Source of the DNA: Hyphomicrobiaceae bacterium
Lineage (GTDB): Bacteria; Pseudomonadota; Alphaproteobacteria; Rhizobiales; Hyphomicrobiaceae
Reading direction: 5' to 3'
Assembly (NCBI GenBank): GCA_022844275.1
Contig: JALHMB010000004.1
Span: 496,001 to 560,000 of the forward strand
Length of the DNA: 64,000 nucleotides
In this document: one piece after another, positions 46,928 to 55,948 of the stretch
Layout: each line of letters begins with the position of its first letter
How positions within the stretch are numbered: position 1 is the stretch's first letter
Notes under the pieces: model-generated
Databases searched by the model: none
What the model was told of the DNA's origin: nothing
What the model saw: the letters and a program-made list of their open reading frames with translations, nothing else
Translations under genes and position numbers: made by a program

Positions 46928-47707
46928 TCACACCTTCCTGATGTTCTGCATCTGCGTGAGCAAGTCGTAACCGATCGTGAGGTCATAGCCACCGAAGAGC
47001 TGCGTGATGCCGCTCGACGCGGCCGTCGTCGTAGGGTTCTCGAGCTCCCAGAGGGCCGTGAAGCGACCTATGAATTTGTCGAGCTTCTCCGGATCCTTGA
47101 GATCCTCGATATCCAGCTTCTTGCTGATCATCTCGACCTGACGGTCGATGTCCATGGTCGCCGTCGCCTCCGGAATGCCGAGCGCGATCTGCGTAACCTT
47201 GAGGAGGGCGCGGTCGGCCAGGAGGTGTAGCGGTGTTGTGACGCTTGCCACCTTGCGCTCGAAGTAGAGTGCGAGGCGAACGCCCTCGTTCGATGCGCCC
47301 GCGTCCAACTCGAGCGTCTGACGGGTGTAGCGGTCTACGGTGCCCTGGCGTGCTTTCTCGAATATTGTCGCCGTGGTTCCATGGCGCGCGAAATTGAAGG
47401 TCTCGGCAAATTCCCGGTATTTCGTATCGGACAGCTTGTTGGCGAAGCTCTGAGGATTGTCGATGCCCTCCTTCAGCACTTTGCGCATGAAGGCCTTGGC
47501 GTAGTCCATATCCTGCAGGCCGTGCGCCTTCATCGCGTATTTGAAGACACGATCGTTCGCGATGAAATCTTCGACCGTTTTGATGGTCTTGATCGTTTCC
47601 AGGTAGTACTCGCTCTCGCGCTGCACGATGGGCTGCTCGGAGGTGCGCTTGAGCGCCGCCGTCATATCCGAAGCGATGAGCTTGTAGCCGATCGGCGTGC
47701 TGAACAT
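46928..47707 (-). CDS. DUF1217 family flagellar-locus protein
   Basis: A 259-residue protein of DUF1217 (TIKTVEDFIANDRVFKYAMKAHGLQDMDYAKAFMRKVLKEGID, FANKLSDTKYREFAETFNF), a family known mainly from alphaproteobacterial flagellar loci, one part similar to itself. Its function is not established. It is first in the minus-strand set DUF1217-flgF-fliI and diverges from motA with 180 bp between start codons. It looks soluble, helical and without signal peptide. Confidence 0.85.
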   Translation of the reverse strand: MFSTPIGYKLIASDMTAALKRTSEQPIVQRESEYYLETIKTIKTVEDFIANDRVFKYAMKAHGLQDMDYAKAFMRKVLKEGIDNPQSFANKLSDTKYREFAETFNFARHGTTATIFEKARQGTVDRYTRQTLELDAGASNEGVRLALYFERKVASVTTPLHLLADRALLKVTQIALGIPEATATMDIDRQVEMISKKLDIEDLKDPEKLDKFIGRFTALWELENPTTTAASSGITQLFGGYDLTIGYDLLTQMQNIRKV

Positions 47708-47887
47708 TCCGTACCATCCCCGCGAAGCGAACTAATCTCAAGAAGCGCACGCGGGACTTGCACGAAGCTGGTGTAGTCACATCCGGATGGCCGACGGTGG
47801 TCCGGCTGCCGCTGCTACAGCCTCGCGCAAGGCATTCGCCGCATCGTCGTGCGTCAATCAGATCCGATCCGTTGGCGCAGGACACGC

Positions 47888-48781
47888 ATGACCATCCCGC
47901 TAGGCCTAGTTGTGACGCTCGCGTGCATGTTCGGCGGCTTTGCGGCCATGGGCGGCAAGCTCGGGGTCATCTGGCAGCCGTGGGAGTACGTCATCATTCT
48001 GGGTGCCTCGATCGGGACCTTCATTGTCGCCAACCCGATGAAGACGATCAAGGACAGCGGTGTCGGCTTCATCGAGGCGCTGAAGAATGCCGTGCCCCAT
48101 AAGGAAGACTATCTGGTCATCCTGACATGCCTGTTCACCCTGATCCGCGAGCTGAAGTCGAAGTCGCGGGCCGAGGTCGAGAAGCACATCGACAATCCGG
48201 CCGAGTCGGCAATCTTCACCGCCTATCCGAAGGTCCTGAACGACGAGAAGATGCTGACGTTCATCTGCGACTACTTCCGCCTGATCCTCATGGGCAATGC
48301 CCGCACGCACGAGATCGAGGCGCTGATGGACGAGGAGATCGCCACCATGCGTGGCGACAAGCTCAAGGCCTATCACTCGCTCGTCGCCATGTCGGAGGGC
48401 CTGCCGGCGCTCGGGATCGTCGCCGCCGTGCTCGGCGTCATCAAGGCCATGAGCGCCCTCGATCAGCCGCCCGAGGTTCTCGGCGCCTATATCGGGGCCG
48501 CGCTCGTCGGAACCTTTGCCGGCATCTTCTTCTCCTATGGAGTTGTCACGCCAATCGCGACGCAGGTCAAAATCGTGCGCGAGAAGCAGATGCGCCAGTA
48601 TATCGTGATCAAACAGACGCTGCTCGCGCTGATGAACGGCGCCATGCCGCAGATTGCGGTGGAGCACGGTCGCAAAGCGATCTCGGCATCGGACCGCCCG
48701 TCTATCGACGAGCTCGAGAACGCTACGCTGAACTCCGGCAATGCCGGCGCGGCTGGTGGTGCCGAGAAGAAGGCCGCCTAG
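47888..48781 (+). CDS. motA: Flagellar motor stator protein MotA
   Basis: A 297-residue stator subunit with four membrane helices (IPLGLVVTLACMFGGFAAMGG, WEYVIILGASIGTFIVANPMKT, then LPALGIVAAVLGVIKAMSAL and GTFAGIFFSYGVVTPIA). The cytosolic loop carries the charged torque-generating region. AGGA precedes the ATG at 47888. It begins the rightward flagellar operon and is followed by fliN after 28 bp; fliM is not between them. MotB lies 13 kb downstream. Confidence 0.96.
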   Translation: MTIPLGLVVTLACMFGGFAAMGGKLGVIWQPWEYVIILGASIGTFIVANPMKTIKDSGVGFIEALKNAVPHKEDYLVILTCLFTLIRELKSKSRAEVEKHIDNPAESAIFTAYPKVLNDEKMLTFICDYFRLILMGNARTHEIEALMDEEIATMRGDKLKAYHSLVAMSEGLPALGIVAAVLGVIKAMSALDQPPEVLGAYIGAALVGTFAGIFFSYGVVTPIATQVKIVREKQMRQYIVIKQTLLALMNGAMPQIAVEHGRKAISASDRPSIDELENATLNSGNAGAAGGAEKKAA

Positions 48782-48809
48782 TAAATCGGGCGGTGGGAGC
48801 CGAACGCGC

Positions 48810-49193
48810 ATGAATAATGTCGAGAGTGACGGCGCCACCGCAAATGCGGGTGGCGGTCAGCAAGGCGACTGGAGGTCCGACTTGACGCAGGTAGCGGCTG
48901 CTGGCGGGCAGGAGGGGAAATCCGCCGAGGCTTGGGGCGGGCGCGGCCACGACGCCGTGATGCGCATCCCCGTATCAGTTCGCTTCGTGCTTGGCGCGAC
49001 GCGAATGCCGGTTGCCAAACTCATGAGCCTGACGCGGGGGGCGATCATTCCGCTCGACCGCAAGGTCGGGGATCTGATCGACATTGTGGTCAACGATCAG
49101 GTCGTCGCCCGCGGCGAGATCGTCGCGCTCGACGAGGAGGCAACGCGCTTCGGCATTTCCGTGCGCGAGGTCATGCAGCAGGGAAGCGAATAG
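48810..49193 (+). CDS. fliN: Flagellar motor switch protein FliN
   Basis: A 127-residue protein: a low-complexity N terminus of about 45 residues, then a SpoA domain (MRIPVSVRFVLGATRMPVAKLMSLTRGAIIPLDRKVGDLIDIVVNDQ, then VVARGEIVALDEEATRFGISV). FliN forms the bottom of the C-ring and docks export cargo. GGGAG precedes the ATG at 48810. Its usual neighbours fliM and fliG are missing here. Confidence 0.92.
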   Translation: MNNVESDGATANAGGGQQGDWRSDLTQVAAAGGQEGKSAEAWGGRGHDAVMRIPVSVRFVLGATRMPVAKLMSLTRGAIIPLDRKVGDLIDIVVNDQVVARGEIVALDEEATRFGISVREVMQQGSE

Positions 49194-49286
49194 CGTTCCC
49201 GCAGCAGGTCATGCACTTCTCTCGCCGTTGCGTCTGGCTAAGCCGCGGCGCTCGCTCTCTCTCTTCGATCTCAGGTATCGAGCGCC

Positions 49287-50381
49287 ATGGCTGAGGAACA
49301 GGACAAGGAGTCCAAAACAGAAGAGGCGACACCTCACAAGATCGACGAGGCGATCAGGAAGGGCAATACGCCCGTCTCCCGTGAGATCGCGCAGTTTGCC
49401 TCGATCCTGGCTATCGCCGCGTGCGTGCCGATCGTCGCGCAGGCGTTTGGGGCGAGGCTGCTTGGCAGTCTCATGGCCCTGATCGAAAGGCCCTACGATT
49501 TCCGCATGGATGTTGGTGCGGACGCGGTGCTCCTGCTTGCCACCGTCGGATCGGCATCGGCGGCGGTGCTGGCACTGCCGCTGTTCGTACTGATGATCTT
49601 CGGCATCTTGGTGTCGGTGCTGCAGAACCCGCTGAGTATGGTGGGCCACCGCATTAAGCCCGAATTCTCGCGAATATCACCCTTCAAGGGCTTCACTCGC
49701 ATGTTCGGCTCCCAGGGGCGCGTCGAGTTTCTGAAGTCGGTCTTCAAGCTCACGATCCTTTCAGCGTGCGCGGTCGCATTCCTGCTCAATTACAAAGCGG
49801 ATCTCGTCAATTCCATCCTGCTCGAGCCGTCGGCGCTGCCGCAGGCGCTCGCGCGTCAGATGCTCAACGTGCTGCTCGCAGTAGGGCTCAGCCTCTCCGG
49901 CATCGTCGCAGCGGACCTCATTTGGAGCCGCATGAAGTGGCGCATGGATCTGCGCATGAGCAAGCAGGAGATCAAGGACGAGCACAAGCAGAGCGAGGGC
50001 GATCCGCTGCTCAAGGCGCGGCGACTGTCGCTCGCGCGTGACCGTGCGCGCCGGCGGATGCTGTCCTCGGTGCCCAAGGCGACGGTGGTGATCGCCAATC
50101 CGACGCACTACGCGGTGGCACTGCGCTATATGCAAGGCGAATCGGGGGCGCCGATGGTCGTCGCCAAAGGCATGGACAACATCGCCCTCAAGATTCGCGA
50201 AATCGCCGAGGCGCACGAGATCCCGGTCATCGAGGACAAGGCGCTCGCGCGCAGCCTCTATGCTGCCGTGTCATTGGATCGCCCGATCCCGCCCGAGTTC
50301 TACAAGGCGGTTGCCGAAATCATCCTCTACCTCATGTCGCGTTCCGCCTCTCAAGCCGCTCCCATCCCCCGAGGTGCCTAA
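49287..50381 (+). CDS. flhB: Flagellar export apparatus protein FlhB
   Basis: A 364-residue inner-membrane export protein with the N-terminal KTEEATPHKIDEA motif, four membrane helices, the linker DEHKQSEGDPLLKARRR-like stretch and the autocleavage site NPTH at residues 271-274. Cleavage there switches export specificity from rod/hook to filament. It starts 93 bp after fliN and ends exactly where the next gene begins (stop codon followed directly by ATG). Confidence 0.96.
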   Translation: MAEEQDKESKTEEATPHKIDEAIRKGNTPVSREIAQFASILAIAACVPIVAQAFGARLLGSLMALIERPYDFRMDVGADAVLLLATVGSASAAVLALPLFVLMIFGILVSVLQNPLSMVGHRIKPEFSRISPFKGFTRMFGSQGRVEFLKSVFKLTILSACAVAFLLNYKADLVNSILLEPSALPQALARQMLNVLLAVGLSLSGIVAADLIWSRMKWRMDLRMSKQEIKDEHKQSEGDPLLKARRLSLARDRARRRMLSSVPKATVVIANPTHYAVALRYMQGESGAPMVVAKGMDNIALKIREIAEAHEIPVIEDKALARSLYAAVSLDRPIPPEFYKAVAEIILYLMSRSASQAAPIPRGA

Positions 50382-50858
50382 ATGCAGCCCGATGTCAGTG
50401 ATCTCACCTCGAGCTTCGAGGCGCTTCTCGCGACCAGCATTGCGGAGCTGACGACCGAGTTCCGCAATCATGACGTCGCGGACCTCGTGGCACTCATACG
50501 GCTCGACCGTATGGCGACGCTGCAGAGCCTGCTCGATGGTGAGTGCGAGCTGTTCTTCAAGCCCGGCACCATGCAGTTCAGCGGCCACGCCGAAGCTATC
50601 GTCGGTTGGCGCGTGCCGCCCTCCGTGCGCCTCGCCATGTCGTTCACTCATCACGGTGTCGAGCTCTACTACCGGCTGACTCTCGAGGCAGCCCATGCTC
50701 ATGTGCAACTCGATCTCATCCGCTTCGAGCCACAGGAGGCTGGCGAGGACAGCCGGCGCCGGCGTCTGGCGTCGGCTCTCGGTGCCGCGCGCGCAAATCG
50801 CCTGCCACGTCAGGGCGGCCAGCTTCAGGCAAGAGACGTCGGCTATCAGGAAAGCTAA
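50382..50858 (+). CDS. Uncharacterised protein in flagellar operon
   Basis: A 158-residue soluble protein with no recognised domain. The N half is acidic and helical (SFEALLATSIAELTTEFRNHDVADLVALIRLDRMATLQSLLDG), the middle is strand-rich (CELFFKPGTMQFSGHAEAIVGWRVPPSVRLAMSFTHHGVELYYRLTLE), and the C terminus is basic. Its ATG follows the flhB stop directly, and flgB starts 17 bp later, so it is embedded in the operon and likely has a flagellar role. Family membership could not be named. Confidence 0.7.
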   Translation: MQPDVSDLTSSFEALLATSIAELTTEFRNHDVADLVALIRLDRMATLQSLLDGECELFFKPGTMQFSGHAEAIVGWRVPPSVRLAMSFTHHGVELYYRLTLEAAHAHVQLDLIRFEPQEAGEDSRRRRLASALGAARANRLPRQGGQLQARDVGYQES

Positions 50859-50875
50859 AGCCGAAGGACTCCCTG

Positions 50876-51256
50876 ATGGACGAACTCGCCCTCTTCTCCA
50901 TTGCCAGCGACCGCAACCGCTGGCTCGCGACGCGCAGTGCGGCGCTCGCCGACAATATCGCCAATGCAGATACGCCGAACTTCAAGGCCAAGGACGTGCC
51001 GTCGTTCGAGGCCGCGCTCAGCTCTGCGAACGTCGCGATGCTGCGCACGAACTCCAACCACTTGGCGCCAACCCAGTTTGGCGCTCGCGCTTTCGACACG
51101 GTCGCGCGCCCAGGTGAGGTGCCGAAGCATTCGGGCAACACCGTCAGCCTCGAGACGGAGCTCGCCAATCTCGGTGAGACCCGCTCGCAGCACTCGATGG
51201 TCTCGGGCGTAATCAGCGCTTTCCATCGCATGCTGCTCTCGAGTGTCAGGGGATAG
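50876..51256 (+). CDS. flgB: Flagellar basal-body rod protein FlgB
   Basis: A 126-residue proximal rod protein with the motif RSAALADNIANADTPNFKAKDV at the N terminus and a C-terminal helix (ETRSQHSMVSGVISAFHRML). GAAGGA precedes the ATG. It is followed by flgC after 3 bp, the standard flgB-flgC-fliE order. Confidence 0.93.
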   Translation: MDELALFSIASDRNRWLATRSAALADNIANADTPNFKAKDVPSFEAALSSANVAMLRTNSNHLAPTQFGARAFDTVARPGEVPKHSGNTVSLETELANLGETRSQHSMVSGVISAFHRMLLSSVRG

Positions 51257-51259
51257 CCG

Positions 51260-51679
51260 ATGGCTGACGAGCTCAAGGCCGCGATCATCTCCTCCTCCTC
51301 CGGTCTGCGCGCACAATCAACGCGCATTCGTGTCGTCTCGGAGAACCTTGCGAACGCGAGCGCAACGGCGACCGTGCCGGGCGGCGATCCTTACGCGCGC
51401 AAGACGATCAGCTTCGCCCAGGAGCTCGACCGTGCGAGCGGGCTCAATCTTGTGCGCATCAATGCTATTGGCCGGGATTCGGCGCCCTATCCTGCGCAAC
51501 ACATGCCCGGGCATCCGGCGGCCGACGCGAACGGCTATGTGAAGCTCGCCAACGTCAATCCGTTGGTCGAGCTTTCGGACATGCGTGAAGCGCACCGATC
51601 CTATGAAGCGAACCTGCAGATGGTGCGGCAGGCGCGCGAGATGATTGGCGACCTCATCGACCTTTTGAAAGGTAAGTGA
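51260..51679 (+). CDS. flgC: Flagellar basal-body rod protein FlgC
   Basis: A 139-residue rod protein with SSSGLRAQSTRIRVVSENLANASAT at the N terminus and the FlgC-specific VKLANVNPLVELSDMREAHRSYEANLQMVRQAREM at the C terminus. Its stop codon overlaps the start of fliE (TGATG). Confidence 0.94.
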   Translation: MADELKAAIISSSSGLRAQSTRIRVVSENLANASATATVPGGDPYARKTISFAQELDRASGLNLVRINAIGRDSAPYPAQHMPGHPAADANGYVKLANVNPLVELSDMREAHRSYEANLQMVRQAREMIGDLIDLLKGK

Positions 51680-52032
51680 TGATCGACTCGATTGCAGGTG
51701 TGGGCGGACGCGCGCTGCCGGCCGGGCCGGTCGGCGGAATGGCGGACTCAACTCCCGTGTCGGCGCCAAAGATGGCGCCTGTCGCGCCCGGTGTTACGCC
51801 CGTCAGCCAGACGGACAACGACTTTGCGGCGCTCCTCGGCAATGCGATCAGCGAGTTCGGTCAGAAGATGCGCCAGGCCGAGGCCGTCTCGATCGGCGGC
51901 GTCAAGGGAACGGCGGCGCTGCAGGATGTCGTCGAGCACGTGATGTCGGCCGAGCAGAGCCTGCAGACGGTGATCGCGGTGCGCGACAAGGTCATCTCGG
52001 CCTACCAGGAAATCAGCAGAATGGCGATCTAA
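51679..52032 (+). CDS. fliE: Flagellar hook-basal body complex protein FliE
   Basis: A 117-residue protein. The last 75 residues match FliE (DFAALLGNAISEFGQKMRQAEAVSI, DVVEHVMSAEQSLQTVIAVRDKVISAYQEISRMAI), the adaptor between MS-ring and rod. The N-terminal 40 residues are Gly/Pro-rich. The ATG overlaps the flgC stop; an in-frame GTG one codon earlier is unlikely. Confidence 0.93.
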   Translation: MIDSIAGVGGRALPAGPVGGMADSTPVSAPKMAPVAPGVTPVSQTDNDFAALLGNAISEFGQKMRQAEAVSIGGVKGTAALQDVVEHVMSAEQSLQTVIAVRDKVISAYQEISRMAI

Positions 52033-52050
52033 CCGGAGCGGAAACAGGCT

Positions 52051-52839
52051 ATGCGCGCACTATCCATCGCCGCGACCGGCATGACGGCCCAGGCGCTCAA
52101 TGTCGAGGTCATCGCCCACAACGTCGCGAACATCAACACGACGAGCTTCAAGCGCTCCCGCGCCGAGTTCGTCGATCTGCTCTATCAAACGCAGCTCGCC
52201 GCGGGCACGCCTGCCGCGGGCGGCGTCGAAGTTATACCAGAGGGTGCGCGAGTCGGACTTGGCGTGCGCGCGGCCGCGATCCGCAATCTCCACCAGCAGG
52301 GTGCTCTCGCGCAGACCGGCAACTCGCTCGATCTGGCCATGATGGGACGCGGGTTCTTCCGCGTTACCGGACCCGAGGGCGAGACGCTCTATACGCGCGC
52401 TGCCGCCTTCAACAAGGACGCGACGGGCCGCGTCGTCACAGCCGAGGGCTATCTCGTGCAGCCTCAGATGTCGGTGCCGCCCGAGGCGACGGCCATCACC
52501 GTCAACGAGCGCGGCGAGGTCTACGCTACCATACCGAACGAGATCGAGCCGCGTCTGCTCGGCCAGCTTTCGGTTGCGAGCTTCGTCAACGAAGTCGGCC
52601 TCGAGCCGCTCGGCGGCAACCTGTGGCGCGAGACCTCGGCCTCCGGTGCGGCGGTGGTTGGCATTCCCGGTGAGAACGGCCTCGGTCGGATCAAGCAGGG
52701 CTACCTCGAGTCTTCCAACGTCGATCCGGTCAAGGAGATCACCGAGCTGATCTCGGCGCAGCGTGCCTATGAGATGAACTCCAAGATCATCCAGGCGTCG
52801 GACGACATGATGGGCATCGTCACCAAGGGTATCCGGTGA
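52051..52839 (+). CDS. flgG: Flagellar basal-body rod protein FlgG
   Basis: A 262-residue distal rod protein beginning MRALSIAATGMTAQALNVEVIAHNVANINTTSFKRS and ending with SSNVDPVKEITELISAQRAYEMNSKIIQASDDMM, both textbook FlgG. Length is the usual 262. It is 18 bp after fliE and its stop codon touches the start region of flgA. Confidence 0.97.
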   Translation: MRALSIAATGMTAQALNVEVIAHNVANINTTSFKRSRAEFVDLLYQTQLAAGTPAAGGVEVIPEGARVGLGVRAAAIRNLHQQGALAQTGNSLDLAMMGRGFFRVTGPEGETLYTRAAAFNKDATGRVVTAEGYLVQPQMSVPPEATAITVNERGEVYATIPNEIEPRLLGQLSVASFVNEVGLEPLGGNLWRETSASGAAVVGIPGENGLGRIKQGYLESSNVDPVKEITELISAQRAYEMNSKIIQASDDMMGIVTKGIR

Positions 52840-52892
52840 TGAGCGGCGCCCCACCGTGCCGGGTGGGGAGCGTGACAAGTCAGAGGGGAGCC

Positions 52893-53357
52893 ATGCGACG
52901 CATTCTGCAAGCGGCTGCGGTCAGTCTCGCGGTCGTGTTCGCGCTTTCCGGGGATGCGCAGAGCAGCGGCATGGCCCTGCCCGTGCCGACCGTCACCATT
53001 CTTCAAGGCGACATTGTTTCCGAGGAGTTCATCGGGGAGCAGCGCTTCCTTGTGAGCGCGCGCCAGGTGCAGGGCTTCCACACAACGCGCGAAGCTGTGG
53101 TCGGCAAGGTGGCTCGGCGCGTGCTTCAGGCAGGTCATGCCATCCCGATCAACGCGCTGCGCGATCCCTGGGTGTTCAAGGAGGGAGAGCGCGTGTCGAT
53201 CGTGTTCGCCTCGGCCGGGCTCAGCATCGAGGCGACGGGTATCGCGCTCGAACCTGGCGTCGCCGGCAAGCTCATCAGCGTGCGCAACGCGGATACCGGC
53301 CTGATCGTCCGCGGTGTGGTGAATGCCAGCGGCCGCGTGCATGTGGGAGGGGATTGA
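52893..53357 (+). CDS. flgA: Flagellar P-ring formation chaperone FlgA
   Basis: A 154-residue periplasmic protein with a Sec signal peptide (MRRILQAAAVSLAVVFALSGDAQSSG) and a SAF-type domain (EFIGEQRFLVSARQVQGFHTTREAVVGKVARRVLQAGHAIPINALRDPWVFKEGERVSIVF) and a Gly-rich tail. It helps assemble the FlgI P-ring. An ATG at 52839 overlapping the flgG stop would add 18 residues before the signal; the start at 52893, preceded by GAGGGGAG, is preferred. Confidence 0.88.
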   Translation: MRRILQAAAVSLAVVFALSGDAQSSGMALPVPTVTILQGDIVSEEFIGEQRFLVSARQVQGFHTTREAVVGKVARRVLQAGHAIPINALRDPWVFKEGERVSIVFASAGLSIEATGIALEPGVAGKLISVRNADTGLIVRGVVNASGRVHVGGD

Positions 53358-53361
53358 GGGA

Positions 53362-54474
53362 ATGGTGTCCCAGTTGCGAACGCTGCTCCTTGCCGTCGTC
53401 TCGCTCGCGTTGATCGCGAGCGAGGTGTGGGCGGAGGTGCGCGTCAAGGACATCACGACCGTGCGCGGCGTCCGACCGAACCAGCTTGTCGGTTACGGCC
53501 TGGTCACCGGCCTCAAGGGCACCGGCGACAGCCTGCGCAACGCGCCTTTCACCGAGCAGTCGATGAACTCGATGCTCGAGCGGCTCGGCGTCAATGTCCG
53601 CGGCCTCGACATGCGTACGAAAAATGTCGCCGCTGTTCTGGTGACGGCTGAGCTGCCGGCGTTCTCTGTAGGTGGTAACCGTATTGATGTTTCCGTTGCC
53701 TCACTCGCCGACTCCACTTCGCTTGCCGGTGGCACGCTCGTCATGACCCCACTCCAGGGGGCCGATGGGCAGATCTATGCCGTGGCGCAAGGGTCGGTCG
53801 TCGTTGCCGGCTTCCAGGCCCAGGGGCAGAGCGAGAGCCTGACGCACGGCGTGCCGACCTCGGGGCGCATCACGGGCGGCGCGCTTGTCGAGCGCGATGC
53901 GCCGGATCTGCTCGCCTCGACGCGCACGCTCCACCTCGAGCTGAAGAATCCAGATTTCAGCACCGCCGTTGCCATCGTCGATGCCATCAACACGTACACC
54001 CTGCAGACGACGAAGCGCCGATTGGCCAAGGAGGCGGGGCCGAGTTCTCTGGCTGTCGAAGTGCCGAGCGGAACGAGTGCTGCCCGTTTCCTCGCGAATC
54101 TCGGCCAGCTCAAGGTGGAGCCGGATGTGCCGGCCCGCATCATCGTCGACGAGCGCACGGGCACGATCGTCATCAGCCGCAATGTGAAGGTCAGCCGCGT
54201 CGCCGTCACGCACGGCAATCTGACCGTGCGGGTGATCGAGACGCCGGCCGTCTCACAACCGGCGCCGTTCTCGAAGGGCCAGACGGTCGTCACCTCGACG
54301 ACGGAGATCTCGGCCAGTCAGGAGAACGGCAACTTCGCGATTGTCGATGGCGTCGATCTGCAGAGCCTGGTGACCGGTCTCAACCGCATGGGGCTGAAGC
54401 CGCTCGGCATTATCGCAATCCTACAAGCTATCAAGTCGTCGGGTGCGCTGCAGGCCGAACTCGTAGTGCAGTGA
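53362..54474 (+). CDS. flgI: Flagellar P-ring protein FlgI
   Basis: A 370-residue P-ring subunit with a signal peptide ending near EVWAEVRVKDI and the FlgI marks VRGVRPNQLVGYGLVTGLKGTGDS and NMRTKNVAAVLVTA-type (here DMRTKNVAAVLVTAELP), VVTSTTEISASQE, and the final LQSLVTGLNRMGLKPLGIIAILQAIKSSGAL. The ATG at 53362 has GGAGGGG ten bases upstream and comes 4 bp after the flgA stop. Confidence 0.96.
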   Translation: MVSQLRTLLLAVVSLALIASEVWAEVRVKDITTVRGVRPNQLVGYGLVTGLKGTGDSLRNAPFTEQSMNSMLERLGVNVRGLDMRTKNVAAVLVTAELPAFSVGGNRIDVSVASLADSTSLAGGTLVMTPLQGADGQIYAVAQGSVVVAGFQAQGQSESLTHGVPTSGRITGGALVERDAPDLLASTRTLHLELKNPDFSTAVAIVDAINTYTLQTTKRRLAKEAGPSSLAVEVPSGTSAARFLANLGQLKVEPDVPARIIVDERTGTIVISRNVKVSRVAVTHGNLTVRVIETPAVSQPAPFSKGQTVVTSTTEISASQENGNFAIVDGVDLQSLVTGLNRMGLKPLGIIAILQAIKSSGALQAELVVQ

Positions 54475-54484
54475 GGCGCGGCGC

Positions 54485-55129
54485 ATGGAGAAGATCATGA
54501 AGGCAGTGCGGCAAGGGAGGTCCAAGAGTGCGGCGGCGATTGCCCTGCTGCTGGCCTTCGGCGCGCTGACGGAGTCCGCTTCAGCTCAGACGCCGCCCGC
54601 GAAGGACGCCACGAAGGTCGCGCCGAAGGCGGCGGTGGCTACGCGGCCACCCGCGCCGCCGCGCATGGTGCCGATCGTCCCCGAGCCCAAACGCACGCCG
54701 CCGGTTCGCGAGCCGGAAAAGCCGCTCTCCGTCTCCGACCAGTACTGCCGTGCTGTGCTCGAGCCGGCCCGCGAGGCACGCTACGCGCACCAGACGGCGG
54801 AGATCGAGGCGCTGAGCCGAGCGCTCGACGACCGCATGGCCAAGATCGAGTCGCGAATCGCGGAGCTCAAGGAATGGGTGGCGCGGCGCGAGGACTTCGC
54901 CAATCGCACCAACGAGCAGCTCGTTACGATCTACTCCGGCATGCGCCCGGAGGCAGCTTCCGAGCAGCTTGCGAAGCTCGAAGAGAGTGCCGCGGCTGCG
55001 ATCCTAAGCAAGCTCGCGCCCCGAGTAGCCAGCCAAATCCTCAATGACATGCCGCCCGAGAGGGCCGCGAAGCTCGCCATGATCCTCATGGGGGCATCGC
55101 GCAAGAACGACCCCGGAGGCGGATCGTGA
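54485..55129 (+). CDS. motE: MotE family flagellar protein (periplasmic MotC chaperone)
   Basis: A 214-residue protein with a signal peptide (SAAAIALLLAFGALTESASAQ), a Pro-rich segment, a coiled coil at about 95-150 (EIEALSRALDDRMAKIESRIAELKEWVARREDF) and the MotE C-terminal pattern MRPEAASEQLAKLEESAAAAILSKLAPRVASQILNDMPPERAAKLAMIL. In Sinorhizobium MotE is a disulfide-linked chaperone for MotC, which is also in this window. It sits between flgI and flgH as in that genome. Confidence 0.85.
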   Translation: MEKIMKAVRQGRSKSAAAIALLLAFGALTESASAQTPPAKDATKVAPKAAVATRPPAPPRMVPIVPEPKRTPPVREPEKPLSVSDQYCRAVLEPAREARYAHQTAEIEALSRALDDRMAKIESRIAELKEWVARREDFANRTNEQLVTIYSGMRPEAASEQLAKLEESAAAAILSKLAPRVASQILNDMPPERAAKLAMILMGASRKNDPGGGS

Positions 55130-55926
55130 TCACATTTCGCGACACTTCAAGTCGCTCAGCGACGGTGCGCAATGTCTCTGGGGCGCTCTGGCGGGCGCGT
55201 GTCGGCCTGCTGGCGCTTGTCGCGACGGTAGGGGTCGGCTGCTCAGTGAAGACCGACGAGATCAACAAGGAGCCGTCCTTGAGCCCGGTGGGCGCCGGCA
55301 TCGAACAAAAAGCTGTGACGCCGGCGACGTACGATCACATGCACCGGGCAGCCTTTCAAACACCGACAGGACACAACAGCTCATCGCTCTGGACGCAGCG
55401 TGGCGCGGACCTTTTCCGTGATCGCCGCGCGCGCCGCCTCGGCGACATCCTGACGGTCAACATCTCCATGAAGGACAAGGCGATCATGGACAACCGCTCG
55501 AAGCGTACGCGCGATTCCGCGCATGGCTTCGGGCTCGACTGGGCGCACGACGTGGCTACCTTCGGGGTCGCGTCCTCAGGCAAGGCAGCCGTCAATTCCG
55601 CCCTCAAGTCCAATACGGCCTCGGACGGCAAGGGCGAGATCGAGCGTTCCGAAAACATCGATCTGAGGCTCGCTGCCGTCGTCACCGACGTGCTGCCCAA
55701 CGGCAACCTGCTGATCCAGGGATCGCAGGAGGTACGCGTCAACTACGAGCTGCGCGTGCTCACGTTCACCGGTGTCGTGAACATCAGCGACATCCGCGCC
55801 GACAATACGATCCCCTACGAGCGCATTGCGGAGGCGCGCATCTCATACGGGGGTCGCGGACGCTCGATGGAGGTCCAGCAGCCGGCCTGGGGCCACCAGA
55901 TCATCGATCAGGTCAGCCCGTTCTGA
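55126..55926 (+). CDS. flgH: Flagellar L-ring protein FlgH
   Basis: A 266-residue outer-membrane lipoprotein. A lipobox (VGVGCSV, Cys near residue 39) follows an unusually long N terminus, so the true start may lie downstream. Core marks are LWTQRGADLFRDRRARRLGDILTVNISMKDKA and INYELRVLTFTGVVNISDIRADNTIPYERIAEARISYGGRG. The GTG start overlaps the motE stop (GTGA). Confidence 0.92.
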   Translation: MITFRDTSSRSATVRNVSGALWRARVGLLALVATVGVGCSVKTDEINKEPSLSPVGAGIEQKAVTPATYDHMHRAAFQTPTGHNSSSLWTQRGADLFRDRRARRLGDILTVNISMKDKAIMDNRSKRTRDSAHGFGLDWAHDVATFGVASSGKAAVNSALKSNTASDGKGEIERSENIDLRLAAVVTDVLPNGNLLIQGSQEVRVNYELRVLTFTGVVNISDIRADNTIPYERIAEARISYGGRGRSMEVQQPAWGHQIIDQVSPF

Positions 55927-55948
55927 AGCACCAGGGATCGTCGGGTAG

